A stretch of 64,000 nt of DNA from Ceriagrion tenellum (lineage: Eukaryota; Arthropoda; Insecta; Odonata; Coenagrionidae), in contig OY720639.1 in NCBI GenBank assembly GCA_963169105.1, positions 53,735,848 through 53,799,847 of the forward strand. Reading direction: 5' to 3'. The first letter of the stretch is position 1; the number at the start of each line of letters is the position of its first letter. The notes beneath the pieces were generated by a model. The model was given only the letters and a program-made list of their open reading frames with translations. It had not been told where the DNA came from and ran no database searches. A program made the position numbers and the translations under genes. This document shows positions 41,701 through 53,816 of the stretch, piece after piece.

Positions 41701-44700
41701 GTAATATATATAATAATATAAATTAATAATGGTGCGGGTGGTGAGGATGAGCAAGTTAATATTTAGGAGTTTTATATTAAAATCCGATCCTAGACGAAAA
41801 ACGATCACACATCTCTCCCTACCGATACACTCACAGTAGACTTAAAATTTCTTATAATATTCTTAAGTCCACCATCGACTGCCCTGAATTCCTCTCCTTT
41901 ATCAATTTCTAAGTTCCACCCCGTCCCACCCGTTCTCACCCTTTACCTCATATGCTCAACCCCTGACTTTCGATCACTACATGGTCTCTTTTCTTCCACC
42001 TCTCCTCTCTAATGAACTCCCACCCTCCTCACATCGATCCTTTAGCACGTTCATCTAAATCCTTTGTAAGCCATTCTCTTTCGTATCTCTCACCTAATTA
42101 GTTACTTCCCAATTTTGGTTTTTTATATTTGTAAAATTTCTTCTTGTATCCTATAGTTAAATTTGCCCGTAAATGAAAATGTGTATCTTTACATGGCCAC
42201 TATAAAATGGCACCTTTGCTGTATGTTGTTTTCTTTCTTTAAAATAAAAATGAATTAAAAATACGATAAATAGCTGCGTGAAATAAGGTAAATAACCGCG
42301 TGGAACTCCGTTTGCAAAACCGGTAAAACATCGGCGGTTATCCTCCCGTCATACTAAATACCCTCCCTGAGGGAAGACGATGGCATAATGAACGTCACCG
42401 TCCACTTCCATTACGTCAGGAACCGTCCATCGTTATCCCACCCAAATGCCGGCGCCAGGTTTCTCTCCTCCTTTTAATTCCGCTAGTTGTGAGCTGGTAG
42501 CAAGATAGAATCAGAGCAAGGAACGAATGGAAAAGTCCGCACAGATGGCAAGTTCCCCATGGGCTAGATCCCATTTACCCCGAAAGGGAAGGCTGCGCTC
42601 GATCACTCTGTAGCTCAGTGCGCATAAATTAAGATGGAGAATTGATAGATACACGGGGCAGCATGAGCAGAGGAGCAGTGAAATCGCCAGGTCAGCATAG
42701 TCTGGTGCGAAGCCGGTGACCCGAAAATAAAGGTTATAGGGAAAACTGCAGAGATGACAAAAATTGCTCAGTGCCAGGTCACCTTTCATATTATCTTTTT
42801 TATTATCCTGCACTCTTATGCGAGTAGTAATACTATGAATGTAAAGTTAAACTCTAAAGCGGATGTAACAACTTGAAGAGATAACATTTGATGATGGTTT
42901 TAACGTACAGAAAGTCACTCGGCTAGGTCTGATTTTCGGGAAAATTCGGGAGATCGAAGCCGAAAATATTTCTAGGCAAAATCATGAAATCATTGGTAAT
43001 CAATAAGGACCTCTGGGTAGAATATTTAATCTGGGTAGAATAATTAAGAGTTTAAAATATGATAATAAATATTTTAGACAGTGAAACTGGGATAAAACTA
43101 TGCGAGGAAATTAGAGAAGTCGGTTTCTTACGCCCGAGTTTGATTTATTGATCTATAAATTAAGATAAATAGGATAAAGCACAATGTTTTGCGTTTTTAC
43201 TACCCATTTCAAGAGTAGCACTATAGTCACGGCCTTTTTTTGTCCTGGAGTTTTTGTGATAGCGCAATTGTTTATTTATGAAAAATGATGAAGAGAGCGA
43301 TCGGCAGACTATTGAAAGCGTGGTTTTCAATTAAAAAATTTTTTCACTTTCTCAGAACGTATGATTTGCTCATTAATTTACAATAAGAAAAAATACAGAC
43401 CTATACAAGATCGTCCTTCACATATTTAGTAGTTGTTGGGGAAGACGATCGACAACTGAGATAATTAGCGCTTTGAAGTACGGATCGGATAGCTGAAAAG
43501 AATACGGGTGGAATCGATTTTAAATACGGGTGAAATCGTTCAGAACATGCAGTTCATCATACTTGATTTTCTAGATTTGTGACCAATTAGTGAATCAGTA
43601 TTTTGGAAGTTTGAAACGGGGAAAGAAAAACTGCTCAGATCCTAACATTTTGGGGGCCATTTTAAAATAGCGTCCATAACAATGGTTTACGTAAAACCTT
43701 GCAACATTTTATTCTCACAGAGAGCAAAATAATTCAAAATTATTTTACTTATCAAGATATTAATTTTATTTTTTGTAATAAGTATGTTCCAGCAAAGTAT
43801 TGAAATAACTTTAAAATAAGTACAAAACGACGCTTTACTTCATCAAAAATATTTTTAGCATAAGTGCTCTTGCATATCTGTCATTACGAAAAGTATGGAG
43901 CCTGTAAACTATGTTTCCTTTTCTATATATGATTCGTCAAAATTGGGACTTCGGATAAATGTTACAAAATTTAAGGTTAAATATGTAAGAGGCAACGAGT
44001 GTAAAATTGTGAAATTTACACTGCAAGAATACTACTGTAAATCGAAACTTCTTTTTGAAACATCTTTTTGATGACGGAGGCTTAAGTGGTTGCAGAGCCT
44101 TATAGACCTAGGCCAAAAAATAATACAAAAGGCAAAAAACTTAAATATTTTCAAGTATGGTAGTAGTGAAGAAGGTATTTTGTGGGCTACTTCCTTAGTC
44201 ACTTAAGTAGCTTTAGTGCAACCATTATCATAACCATAATAGCGTAATTCCGCGAAAATTTTCGCAGCATTCATACAATCGACCGAGAAATACGAGGATA
44301 ATTTAATTTAATACGCGTATAATGTATACACGGGAAAAGGAAAAAAGATGGAAAGACATCAGGAAAAAAGTAATCTCGGTAGACATTATGGGAGGAAGAT
44401 GTTTCGCAAAACACAAACTGCCCAATTATACGCCATGATTTAATACATACACCAAGACATAACTTTCCTCTCATTTTATTCAGGGCCCTGAATGAAAATT
44501 TATTAATTTCGCAATCACGTACACGTTTTCACTACGCAGTGTTTTCAGGTTGAAAGAAAGAATAGAAAAGAGGTAGCGCTCAGTATTAGGCGTTTTATTC
44601 ACCGCATGATGTTTCTTCTTTCACGTCAAACTGATTTTACATGAATGCTTAGAAGGGAACGATAAGTCTAAGAGTCTATTATTTGCGCCGATACTTCGAC

Positions 44701-47700
44701 ACGACTGACGGTTATTGGCAGCTTGATGTGCCCAAAACTATCGGCTGTCGGGTAGTTATGGTACAGGTATGGTGCTACGGCATAAGCGATGCCACACATT
44801 GTGCTCCATATATCCAATGCGACCAAATCTGCTCTATTAACCTAATACTAATAATCACATCGATATACCGACAACTTGTCTAATTTTGTAATAAGATTTG
44901 ATATGGAAAATTGAATATCGCGCATCCATGCATAAGGTTTTTCTCCGAAGTACTGAGAATGATAAAAAAATAACATTCCATTTTTTCGATCCAATCCCCA
45001 TGAAAATAAAGACGAAATGCGACGACCGTTTACTTGACTTGCAGTTTTAGACTCGCGGGTGGTGGCGACGTTTCTCAACGTAAATAAAAAACGAAAACGA
45101 AGCACCAAGCGGCCGAGGACGATGAAAAAAGTCCAGCGGGTCCGCTTTTCAAAGGTCCCTTCACATGCACAGAACCCTTTCGGAGGGAGAGGGAGGAGGA
45201 GGTGGTTACATAAAACAAAAAAAAGAGAATTCTCGCGTCATGAAATGTGCCTCTATTTTTAGTGAGCGCAACATCCGAGGCAAAGACATCCAACATGCGC
45301 TTCTATGAGATGCCATCTTAAAAGGACAAACATGTACGTAGCGGGGATACGAGTGGAGTGTATGAGCTCGGGGAGAGATCTAAAGGGAGTGGTTTTTTGA
45401 AAGTCAAAACGCAGCCATAAATAATTATAAAAGGTTTTAGTCTTCTTTTCCGAGGAGATCCACCACCGATCCCAGAGCATGTATTGCGTGGGTGTCCATA
45501 GGAGTCTTCCATTTAATGCGTTAAAATCGGCTGAGATCGAAACAAATCAGACCACAAAAGCGACGCTGACTGGAGCTGTGTGGCAGGTGAGACGTTACGT
45601 AACCAGCCTGTGGGTATCATTTTTAGGTACACAACCATCATGGCGAAATGTCTGGTGCATATTCATCAAATTAGTTCAAAATACATATATTAATAACCAG
45701 AGCTTTTTACTACCGAACAATAGAAAACTTGCAAGATCCACGTTTGACAACTTCACTGAAAATCAACAAAAAATAACATTTGAGAGTGCGATCATTGAAG
45801 TTCTTTTACTGCCCAGTGCACATCAACAATGCTGCCCTGCTAAGCCAAAAGACAGTAACTGAATCATTGTTGGTTCTGAGTTATTGCATGCTAAAGTTTT
45901 CATCTTCGAGTCGTCTATTCTTCACCTGGTCCACCTTCGAAGAGATTACAAGCTTTAGTTGATACTTAGATTGCCAGTGCGGGAAATACGGAATGAAGAT
46001 AACTTATAAGGGAACAGAAGTACTGAGATTCTCTGGGAGAAATACTTGAAGTTACTCTTATCTGGCCTAGAAAACTGACATTTACACTGTATATACGGTG
46101 AAAGCAGAACGTGATATCAGGCAAACTGCAACAGACACGGTTTTTATGCTTAGTTTATTTTTTTCAACCTTTTGGTTGGAAATAACAAAATCAACTCTAA
46201 CCACAAATTGTTTAATTTTCTCAGTTACTGTCTTTTGGTTTAGCAGGGCAGAATACTCCCAATACGTATTAAAGAGCCGCTGCCTCGAGCTCCAGGTGAA
46301 TCGAGTGAAAAGAAAGTGGACTCCTATGATTTCGAAGTGAGTAGGGCAAAAGAATTATTGGATAGCACCTTTTCCCGACGACACGTTTCGTCGATGGTCA
46401 ATTTTCTCTATGGCAGGACATGACGTTGAATCCTATGAGGGTGGAGGGTGAACTCAAGAACATTCTCTTTGACTGCTTGATTTATCAGAGAGGATAGCGA
46501 TAACTAAGACAATTTGCAAAATGGGAGAGTATGTTGGTAAAGGAGAGACTATTTGGGTTAATGAGGAAGAATGGAAAGTAACCCGGCTTCGGCATTATAT
46601 GTATTTCGAGTAAGAAATGTAAAATACTCTACTCGCTGAGATTCAAAAAGTTCACTACTCGCCGAAATACCTTTCATGACATATCTGAAAAATACGTTCG
46701 GTAGCGAAAGCGCTTTCAGAGTACGACACGCAAAACTAATTTATGCCTCGAACGTGTATCAATATTTAGTGAATAACGGAAAGGTTCAGTGACTTCAAAT
46801 TTAGTTTTTGTGTCATGAATTGTCCCATATTCACTCCTTGCTTCTTGCAAGTGATTACAATGTATAAGAAATTTAAAATGTGGTCTTTACTTTAGCTAGA
46901 GGAAAATCTCTATCAAACTATCTCAACGAAACGGGTCGAAAAATTTCTCCGCTACCATGATCTCTGGCTCTCAACTCTGAAAGTCGTCAGTGCATGCAAG
47001 CGACATTAGTAAAAAATAATATCGAACGAAAATGGCTATTCATCACATGGGCATAGGATGGTTTGGAGCCGCATGTTAGTGGGGAGGAGCAGAACACCTA
47101 CTGAAAATTCAATGCTATGCTTAGGAAGAACACATCGAAATATGCACATCCCCCCGGCCGCCCATGGTTCAGTATGTCGTATTTTATGACTTTCGACCGA
47201 AAAATCATTGCAAGAAAGTGACTACCTCCGTCACTTGGAAGGGAGGAAATTAGACACCACGGTGGCGTCAGATACAACTCGGATACCTACGTTCTATCGA
47301 CAAGTAGTTAACGAGAATTGCACAACTGGGCGGTTAAACAGCAATGTCGTTCAGTAACGACTGCATTCTCCTTACGATACAGGTATTCGCAACATAAACA
47401 AGTCCGCCATCAATGCACATACTTATTTTGGTGTGTTCCTCATAAGCATAGCATCAGTTGCTCAACATTTTTGTGGAATTGGCAGAGCATTTCTATTCGA
47501 AATGACTCAACTTGCGCCCCATATTCGCAGATTTCCCTGGATTTGCTTCGATAGTAAATGCACAAGTAAGCAAATTAATGGCGGCCTTGGGTTGGAAATG
47601 GTTGTAAACAGATGCAAAGACGCATATTGATCGATCAACGGATGTATCGAACCGAACGATCATGGTCAGCCAGTATTCTGGCCGCCATATCTACCCAAGC

Positions 47701-48404
47701 ATACTCTCAGATCGTAATTGCCAAATAAAAATGAGCAAGTTTGTCTTCCTCACGATGACCTGTATGAAATGAACGCAGCCTGACAACTTGCGCAGAAAAG
47801 GATTTCGTGTGGTTCCAGGGGAGACAACCTGACGTCTTTTCCTTCTTCTTTCCCTCGCCCCCTTATCGATGGCCGCAGTGTCTTCCAAGAATCGTCCAAC
47901 CGCTTCTGGTTCCCCCGTCCAAGCTCTCTCTCCACCTTTTCTTCTTCCTCCACTTATCTTCATCTTCCCTCCTCTTTCCTTTTTCTTCACCCCCACGATG
48001 CGACGTCTTACACATCCCCGCGCTCACCGAGTCTCTAGTCTCCCTCTCCCCTCATCCGATGTATATCAACCCTCCCGTAATCTCTAAGCCCTCTTCCATC
48101 TTCCGGGGCTGCATCATCGATCCCGTCTGGGTCCTTTTTGTATGAAAGGTGGTTGCCCACCCCTCCCGTTTTGGTTCCGCCTTTCTCAAGACGACGCTAA
48201 ACCCGAACCCCCACATGCTTGCGAAGGGGTCCTGTCGTCTTGAAATTATAGAAGCTGCCGCATTCTTCGGGCAACGGCCCAATTTAACCCCAATCGAGAG
48301 GGCAGCGACCCATCGCGTCGGGATTGTCTTTGCAAACATTTTTGGAAATTGTTGCCTTCACTGCATTAGCACACCACGGACTCGACCACGGTTCTCCATT
48401 CCGC

Positions 48405-48430
48405 ATAACGTGCGCTCGCGCTCACGTTAT
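48405..48430. repeat. Perfect inverted repeat ATAACGTG / CACGTTAT
   Basis: Eight-base arms at 48405-48412 and 48423-48430 around a CpG-rich loop CGCTCGCGCT. A hairpin or paired binding-site structure is possible. No gene is adjacent. Confidence 0.6.
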
Positions 48431-49419
48431 TTTTCAGTAGCGATGACAGCGATAAGGTGATCGTCAATTTTGTTCTTTTTTTCAGGTGCTTCAAATTAAT
48501 AGTTATTACTGACAGAGGGCGTTCTTAGGACAATAACTGTGAGATTTGCCCTTATAGAGCGGTTTGAATTTAGGATAAAGCTAATGACAGCTCTAAAGAG
48601 GAACTGTGATTTCACCCCACGGTTCAATGGCGTTATAAAGTGGGTATCAGAATGGAAAACAACGCTGATAATCGGAAGATAAGTCACAGTCTAGTAATTG
48701 GGACTTTCCATTCTTTCTAGGGCGGAGCTCACTTCACGACAAAAAAGAGCTCCACGTTGTTACCGTGAATTCACCACGGAACTCCTCGATTATTGCCTTA
48801 GAGAATCGGGCCCCTGGTTTGGATTCACTTCAGGCCATACACACAAGGCGGAATACTTGAAAGCAGAGTTGATGCACGCTTGACAATAAGAAAACTTCGA
48901 TTTTTGTCTTCGAGCTGATATTCCAGAGAAGGCGATTGATCAAGTTCAAGCCAAAAAGCCAGCAGTCTATTTTAATACATCAAAACCATACTTCCGGGTA
49001 ACTTAAAGCTAATGAAAAGGCTGCGTATTCTTGCGTTAAAAGAGAAACAGACAATGAAAGATGTTTGAAAATGGTCCAGATGTTTTAACTCAAGACTTAG
49101 GGGGAATATGCATTCATTAATGCCCAAAAGAGGCGTTTCATTGAAATGCAAAAGTTTTAATCGAGTATAATTCATATGTCTAGGATTAGTAAGAATGGAT
49201 ATATTATTAAAACAGTTATCATATGCTTTGTCATTAAAACGGGGATTTCAACTTAGGGTTTTCATTTAAAATTTAATTTTGAATGGTGGTGATTTCATTC
49301 CTAGAGATATTAATATTTCTTTCATGAATGCTTCGAGATATTAGATGGATCCGAGAAAATTTGCGTTTTTTTTCACTTTCTAGCCCTCGCTCCGGTGACT
49401 TTGTGGAAATGACGAAGCA

Positions 49420-49710
49420 TTGATGTTGGTATTTTATTTGTATATTTCCTGTAGTTTTTCGTCCGCAGAACTGGATACCTCAGTTAATGAAGGATTGAAC
49501 TGTAAATTTAAGAAAAATACATGTAGTTATAACTCAAGCATTAACAAAAATTTAGTCGACTGCAAATTCTGTCGAGAGTATCGAAATCTGCTCTTCCTAG
49601 AAATCAACGAAATTTCGACGTCAAGGTCTCGTCTAACCTCGATTCCGGTAAACGATTACGACTTTTCGAAGACCTGGCGACATGACCTCGATTTTGCCGA
49701 GGTTGAATAA
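49420..49710 (+). CDS. Weak candidate small secreted protein
   Basis: A 96-codon frame whose start (MMLVFYLYISCSFSSAELD) resembles a signal peptide with cleavage after SSA. Cys residues follow (LNCKFKKNTC, CKFC). No family is recognised, there are no splice sites or homology that I can cite, and a chance frame of this size is quite possible. It lies about 100 bases upstream of the hAT MITE. Confidence 0.12.
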   Translation: MMLVFYLYISCSFSSAELDTSVNEGLNCKFKKNTCSYNSSINKNLVDCKFCREYRNLLFLEINEISTSRSRLTSIPVNDYDFSKTWRHDLDFAEVE

Positions 49711-49817
49711 TTTTGGTTCTTCTTGTGCATAGCCTGGGTGGTGACCTATCCCCCCAGGTACATGTCCTTGTTCTGGCTCGCAGATTAGCATGTAGATGCA
49801 GATATATACCTCTAGCT

Positions 49818-50125
49818 CAGCGTTTCCCAAACTGCTCCGCGGATTTCTTGGAGCTCCGCAGGTCTCAGGGGCTCCCGTCTGCGGCAGCTATGAAATTGGC
49901 AAAAATCACGAAAATTAAATTGCCGCTTCTATCTCGCGCATTTTACTTTGGTTATATTTATTTAAAGATATGTATGTATCATATTATTCATACTTCCGGA
50001 TACGGAAAATGCGCAATATTCCTCATAGAGCACTGACGGAACTAAACACTAAATATTCATTGGGGCTCCACGAGAAACTTTTGCTTCAAAAAGGGCGTCG
50101 TGGTCGAAAAAGTTGAAAAGCGCTG
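49818..50125. mobile_element. hAT-type MITE (308 bp)
   Basis: Ends CAGCGTTTCCCAAACTG and AGTTGAAAAGCGCTG are typical of hAT/Charlie-like elements. The flanking octamers CTCTAGCT (49810-49817) and TTCTAGAT (50126-50133) agree at six of eight positions, as an aged 8 bp target duplication. Its interior is noncoding. Confidence 0.75.
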
Positions 50126-50349
50126 TTCTAGATCGTCTTTCGATAGAGCTTGTTGTTAATATCTATATAATCAGAAAATGAATCAATTTAAACGAACCTG
50201 TACCAGCAAATGCGCACCAGTGATAGCTGAGGCATAAGAACCTCCTCATTGGGTATTTTTAGAAGGTAAATGACGAAAAAAACATCATTTCTTTTCCTCC
50301 TCTAAGACAAAAGAATTTTCTTTTGAATATAAAACGAAGGCCGACATTC

Positions 50350-50880
50350 AGCCCCTACAGTGGATGAATGAGGACGTCCTTCGGTAGTGTTTTCGCAGAC
50401 GGCGAACGTGTTGCAGAGGCGTTATTTCGAGATAAACAAATAAAACCCGCTCGAAAAACGCCATCAATCGAGAATGCGATTCTCGACTGTTGCGGCTCGA
50501 CGAAAGATTCGAACGACCCTCTCTGTTTACACTTCTTTCTCCCGTTCGTCCGATATCCTCGCAGCACAAAGGACGCGGCGTGGACCGTGCCGCTCGCTAT
50601 TGAATTCTGGCAAGGGACACACTCAAACACCGTGTATAATTCACCGCGGCCGAAATACCGTAACCCGACCGCTCCTGCCAGATGCCGAGGCCGGGCCGCT
50701 GCGAAAACCCGCGTGTTTGATGGTCGGTTACCATGGCTACTTCGCTCCATTCGATGGAATTCGCTTAAGACTAAGCAAAATTGCAGTGGGCTCGCTACAT
50801 GCGAATCACATTAAATCGAAATACGATGTATAAACCTATGTGACTGCCGCGGCAACCATTTTGGGTTAGCCATTTTGTTT
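50350..50880. promoter_or_regulatory. CpG-dense island, candidate promoter or first exon
   Basis: Very high CpG frequency (eight in 50461-50520, nine in 50641-50700). GGTTACCATGGCTAC at about 50728-50742 is close to an RFX X-box. GGCAACCATTTTG and GCCATTTTG (50851-50877) contain YY1-like ATGG cores on the minus strand. Overlapping frames of 148, 131 and 119 codons on both strands reflect few stop codons in GC-rich DNA and not a clear gene. Direction unknown. Confidence 0.35.
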
Positions 50881-53359
50881 GGAAACACTCAACTTCCGAC
50901 TCCGGATTCATAATTAACTACCAAAATACCACAAGGAAACAAATTGCACGAAAATCGAATCACTATTTCTATTTTTCTCCAACTTTTTTCCCATTTCGGA
51001 CCACTGTGTGGCAAAACCGTGATTCATCGCTGCCACACTTCTTGGATATGCGATGTGACTTCAATAACTATTTCTTAAAGGTGGGTTTAAACACATGAAA
51101 GTTAATTTAAATGTGATATTTAATTTAAATGTAAAACATGAATGACGGCAATAAAATATCCTTGGGGCGATTTTGAAAACTGTCCTCTTTCGGCATTCAA
51201 TGCTTGTGTACATTGTACTCTTCGAGTTCCACTTACATTTCTCAGGCATTTTAAGTTTATACATTTACGTATTCATTACATTAAATATGCATGTACATCT
51301 ATTTAAGTGTATTGAGTATGAACATTATTTTAGTTATTATGGATATAGAATAATCATCAGACAATGCAAAATGTATGAGAAATATCCATAATGTGTTCAC
51401 GCCAACTGCTACGGTAAAGTCGCGTATTCTAACCTTGGGCAGAAACAATTTTCTCATTCGGCCATTCAGAAATAAAAATAGGCCCACTATCAAAAATACT
51501 CAAAGATTGACGGGGATTCGGTATTGGGTGATTTTATTCAAAGAGTATACTAAATGTCGCAATTAACATGGATGCGATACGGCAACCTTAACTGCGATTA
51601 AGACAACTTAAAGCTCTTGGTCGTTATCTCGACCCAATTGTGATACAAGATACAATACTCATTTCCCATTATCGCGTAGCTCCAAATAAACAAGCATTCA
51701 GTTCTAGCCAAAGATTAAAGAAGAGAGTAGATGGCTTTTGACGCACGAAAGTTAAGCGTCTCTCGGGATTGACTTCGTAGAATCTTTCCATCATGAAAAC
51801 AACACTGCTATTCCTAATAAAAAATGAGCGAATTTTGTTTTTGAGTGGCAAACAAGGTGACTATGTGGAATGGCAGTTTTCTTCCAGTTCTCATGAAAGT
51901 CAGGCCTGTTATTTTTGCGAAAAATGATCCACCGAGCACGGCCATCGCGCGCTATTTGTCCATAACTTTTATTCATTAATGAAGTGCTTAATTTTCGGAA
52001 ATCATGGCCAATTCGCATCGATAAATATTTGAGAAACTGCCGCCGCGAATGGACAATGTCGCTATTAAAGTCTATGCCTGCGGCGGACTAACTACAAAAC
52101 TGATCCATGCAATCTGGCCAAATACACACTATCATGACTATAATTTTCCCTCTCCTATCGAACCGCATGGTTCTGTCTGCAGGTTCACGCCAATGGGCTC
52201 GTGTTTCTTCCATGATGACCGATGGAAATCGATGCCATCCGCCTCGTACGTGGGTTCAACCGAGACGGAAATTCCAGGATGCAAAAATAAGGAGAATCAC
52301 CTTCGTCATCATGATGGGAATCCGGAGGATGGGAGGGGCCCCGGAGTTCTCACGTATAGTCTATATACACATGAGGGGGGTCTTGCGCAACTAGCCGAAC
52401 GTATTAAGGCTTCAACTATATTATTTGGTCGTAAAAGTTTTCCTATTTCCTATAATGGATGGATGGTTCGTTGATTATTTGAGGAGGCCACAAACAAATG
52501 AGGTGTTTCGCGCCAATGAAGATGGATGATTACATTAATAACAGGTTAAAACGTTCGACATTCATTTCACTGATTAAAATAATACTTACGAGGTATGTTC
52601 TGTGTCAAGAATGAATTAAAATACCCATAAATGCCTTAGGATTTTCCATTACAAACTCGAAGAAGCATCAGGAACTGGAGGGGAAAGTTGGATTCTAACG
52701 CTCGGACGCGGAAAATATCCCCAGAGTACAATTTTAATAATTTTAGCAGGTGTCGGTGTAAAGTTACCTAAAGCTAACCTTACGCGATCAATTTTATTGA
52801 GCCAATACCGATATTGTTCAGTATATTGATTGTTTGAGGGATTTATTGAAACAATAATATTGATGGAAAGTTTAAAAATTAAATTAAAGGAAATTAACTT
52901 TTTAAGTTTTACTAATCTGTCAATTTATTGAATATATGTCGATATTAGTGCTGCGTGTGAGAGGCATATTGCGCAATATAACGTCAGTCTTAGTTAGGCT
53001 GTGGTATGGAGTGGATGGTCGTCACATGCGGCATAGTCTTTGCGTACTAAGTTCAAAGCAAGATTGTCACGGACAATTGGTCAATATTATTGGGAGGTGT
53101 GAGGGGTACCCATTTTTATTGCATCTTGCTTCAATAATATTGACCGTGTATGGTGGGTTTAAGGCAACGATTGGCAACCTAGGGTGAGAGAAAGGTTTTG
53201 TGGTGGCACTCCAAGGAAATTACGATAAAATAAAGCTTTCTAGAGTTTTGTGCCCTTGCATGGGGCTTTCATGTGTCCGGGTCGAGATTAAATTTAATGA
53301 TTAGAAAAATGCGTCACGCGTTAACAGATCGGTTGCTGGTCTAGGGAATAAAGGAGGGA
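50881..53359. other. No gene seen
   Basis: A 141-codon plus frame at 52049-52474, overlapped by a 95-codon frame, has no recognisable motif. The rest is AT-rich intergenic DNA. Confidence 0.45.
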
Positions 53360-53816
53360 TACAGAGAAACTCGGCGTCGGCATTACCCTACTCTTTAACG
53401 ATAGGCATCGAAGGTCCAGCAGTTTAACTAACGTCCCATCTGACGAACGGAGTACATCAGGTCTGCACAGCACACCAAAGTAGGGCTCGGGATTTCCTCT
53501 GAAAAAAAGGGAAATATACCTATCCGCCACAATCGGGTTCGGAGTTATAAGGGAAGGCTTTCTCATGATGCCAGTCCGCCGATTTGTTCTGCACGTTGAC
53601 TTACCTTCCGCGCATTCTTTTACCCATTGCATTGCTTTAACTTTTTCCACAAATGTCGCCGCAATATTTCTCAATCGAAGAAAACCGATGTAGAAACCAT
53701 CGACTTCACGGTCCTTTCGTGCAATAAACCTACCTATCAGAGGCCAATGGCCTGACACCTTATGCCACTTTCCCTCACGGCACCTCGCGGGGCATCACTT
53801 GTTAGTAGATGTAGAT
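53360..53816 (+). repeat. SINE-like dispersed element with GTAGAT tail
   Basis: Starts GAGAAACTCGGCGTCGGCAT and ends CACCTCGCGGGGCATCAC..AGTAGATGTAGATATG. The head recurs inverted near 63049-63090 and in part near 42449. The tail recurs inverted at 63384-63450. Such GTAGAT-tailed repeats are common in several insect orders. A 145-codon minus frame across it is incidental. Confidence 0.6.

Larger units (their letters stand above)
41701..49817. other. Gene-poor interval
   Basis: About 8 kb with no supportable gene. The sequence is CpG-rich relative to the left half. Pieces of the GGCGTCGGCATTA repeat family occur near 42449 and 46580. A pyrimidine-rich tract covers about 47835-47990. An inverted repeat lies at 48405-48430. 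Frames of 95-130 codons here have no domain signal and overlap one another on both strands. Confidence 0.5.

Noticed and set aside
42598..42640. TAGCTCAGTGCGCA resembling a tRNA A box
   Set aside because: No B box at the right distance and no cloverleaf can be folded by eye.
47691..48145. Overlapping frames of 101, 112 and 72 codons on both strands
   Set aside because: They follow from a pyrimidine-rich low-complexity tract, with no motif.
50355..50833. Three overlapping frames of 119-148 codons on both strands
   Set aside because: GC- and CpG-rich DNA has few stop codons. Simultaneous openness on both strands and the lack of motifs argue against a protein gene.
52049..52474. 141-codon plus-strand frame
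   Set aside because: No domain, splice or repeat evidence, and it overlaps another open frame. Treated as chance.
53321..53758. 145-codon minus-strand open frame
   Set aside because: It lies antisense across a SINE-like element and ends in its head sequence, so it is an incidental frame.
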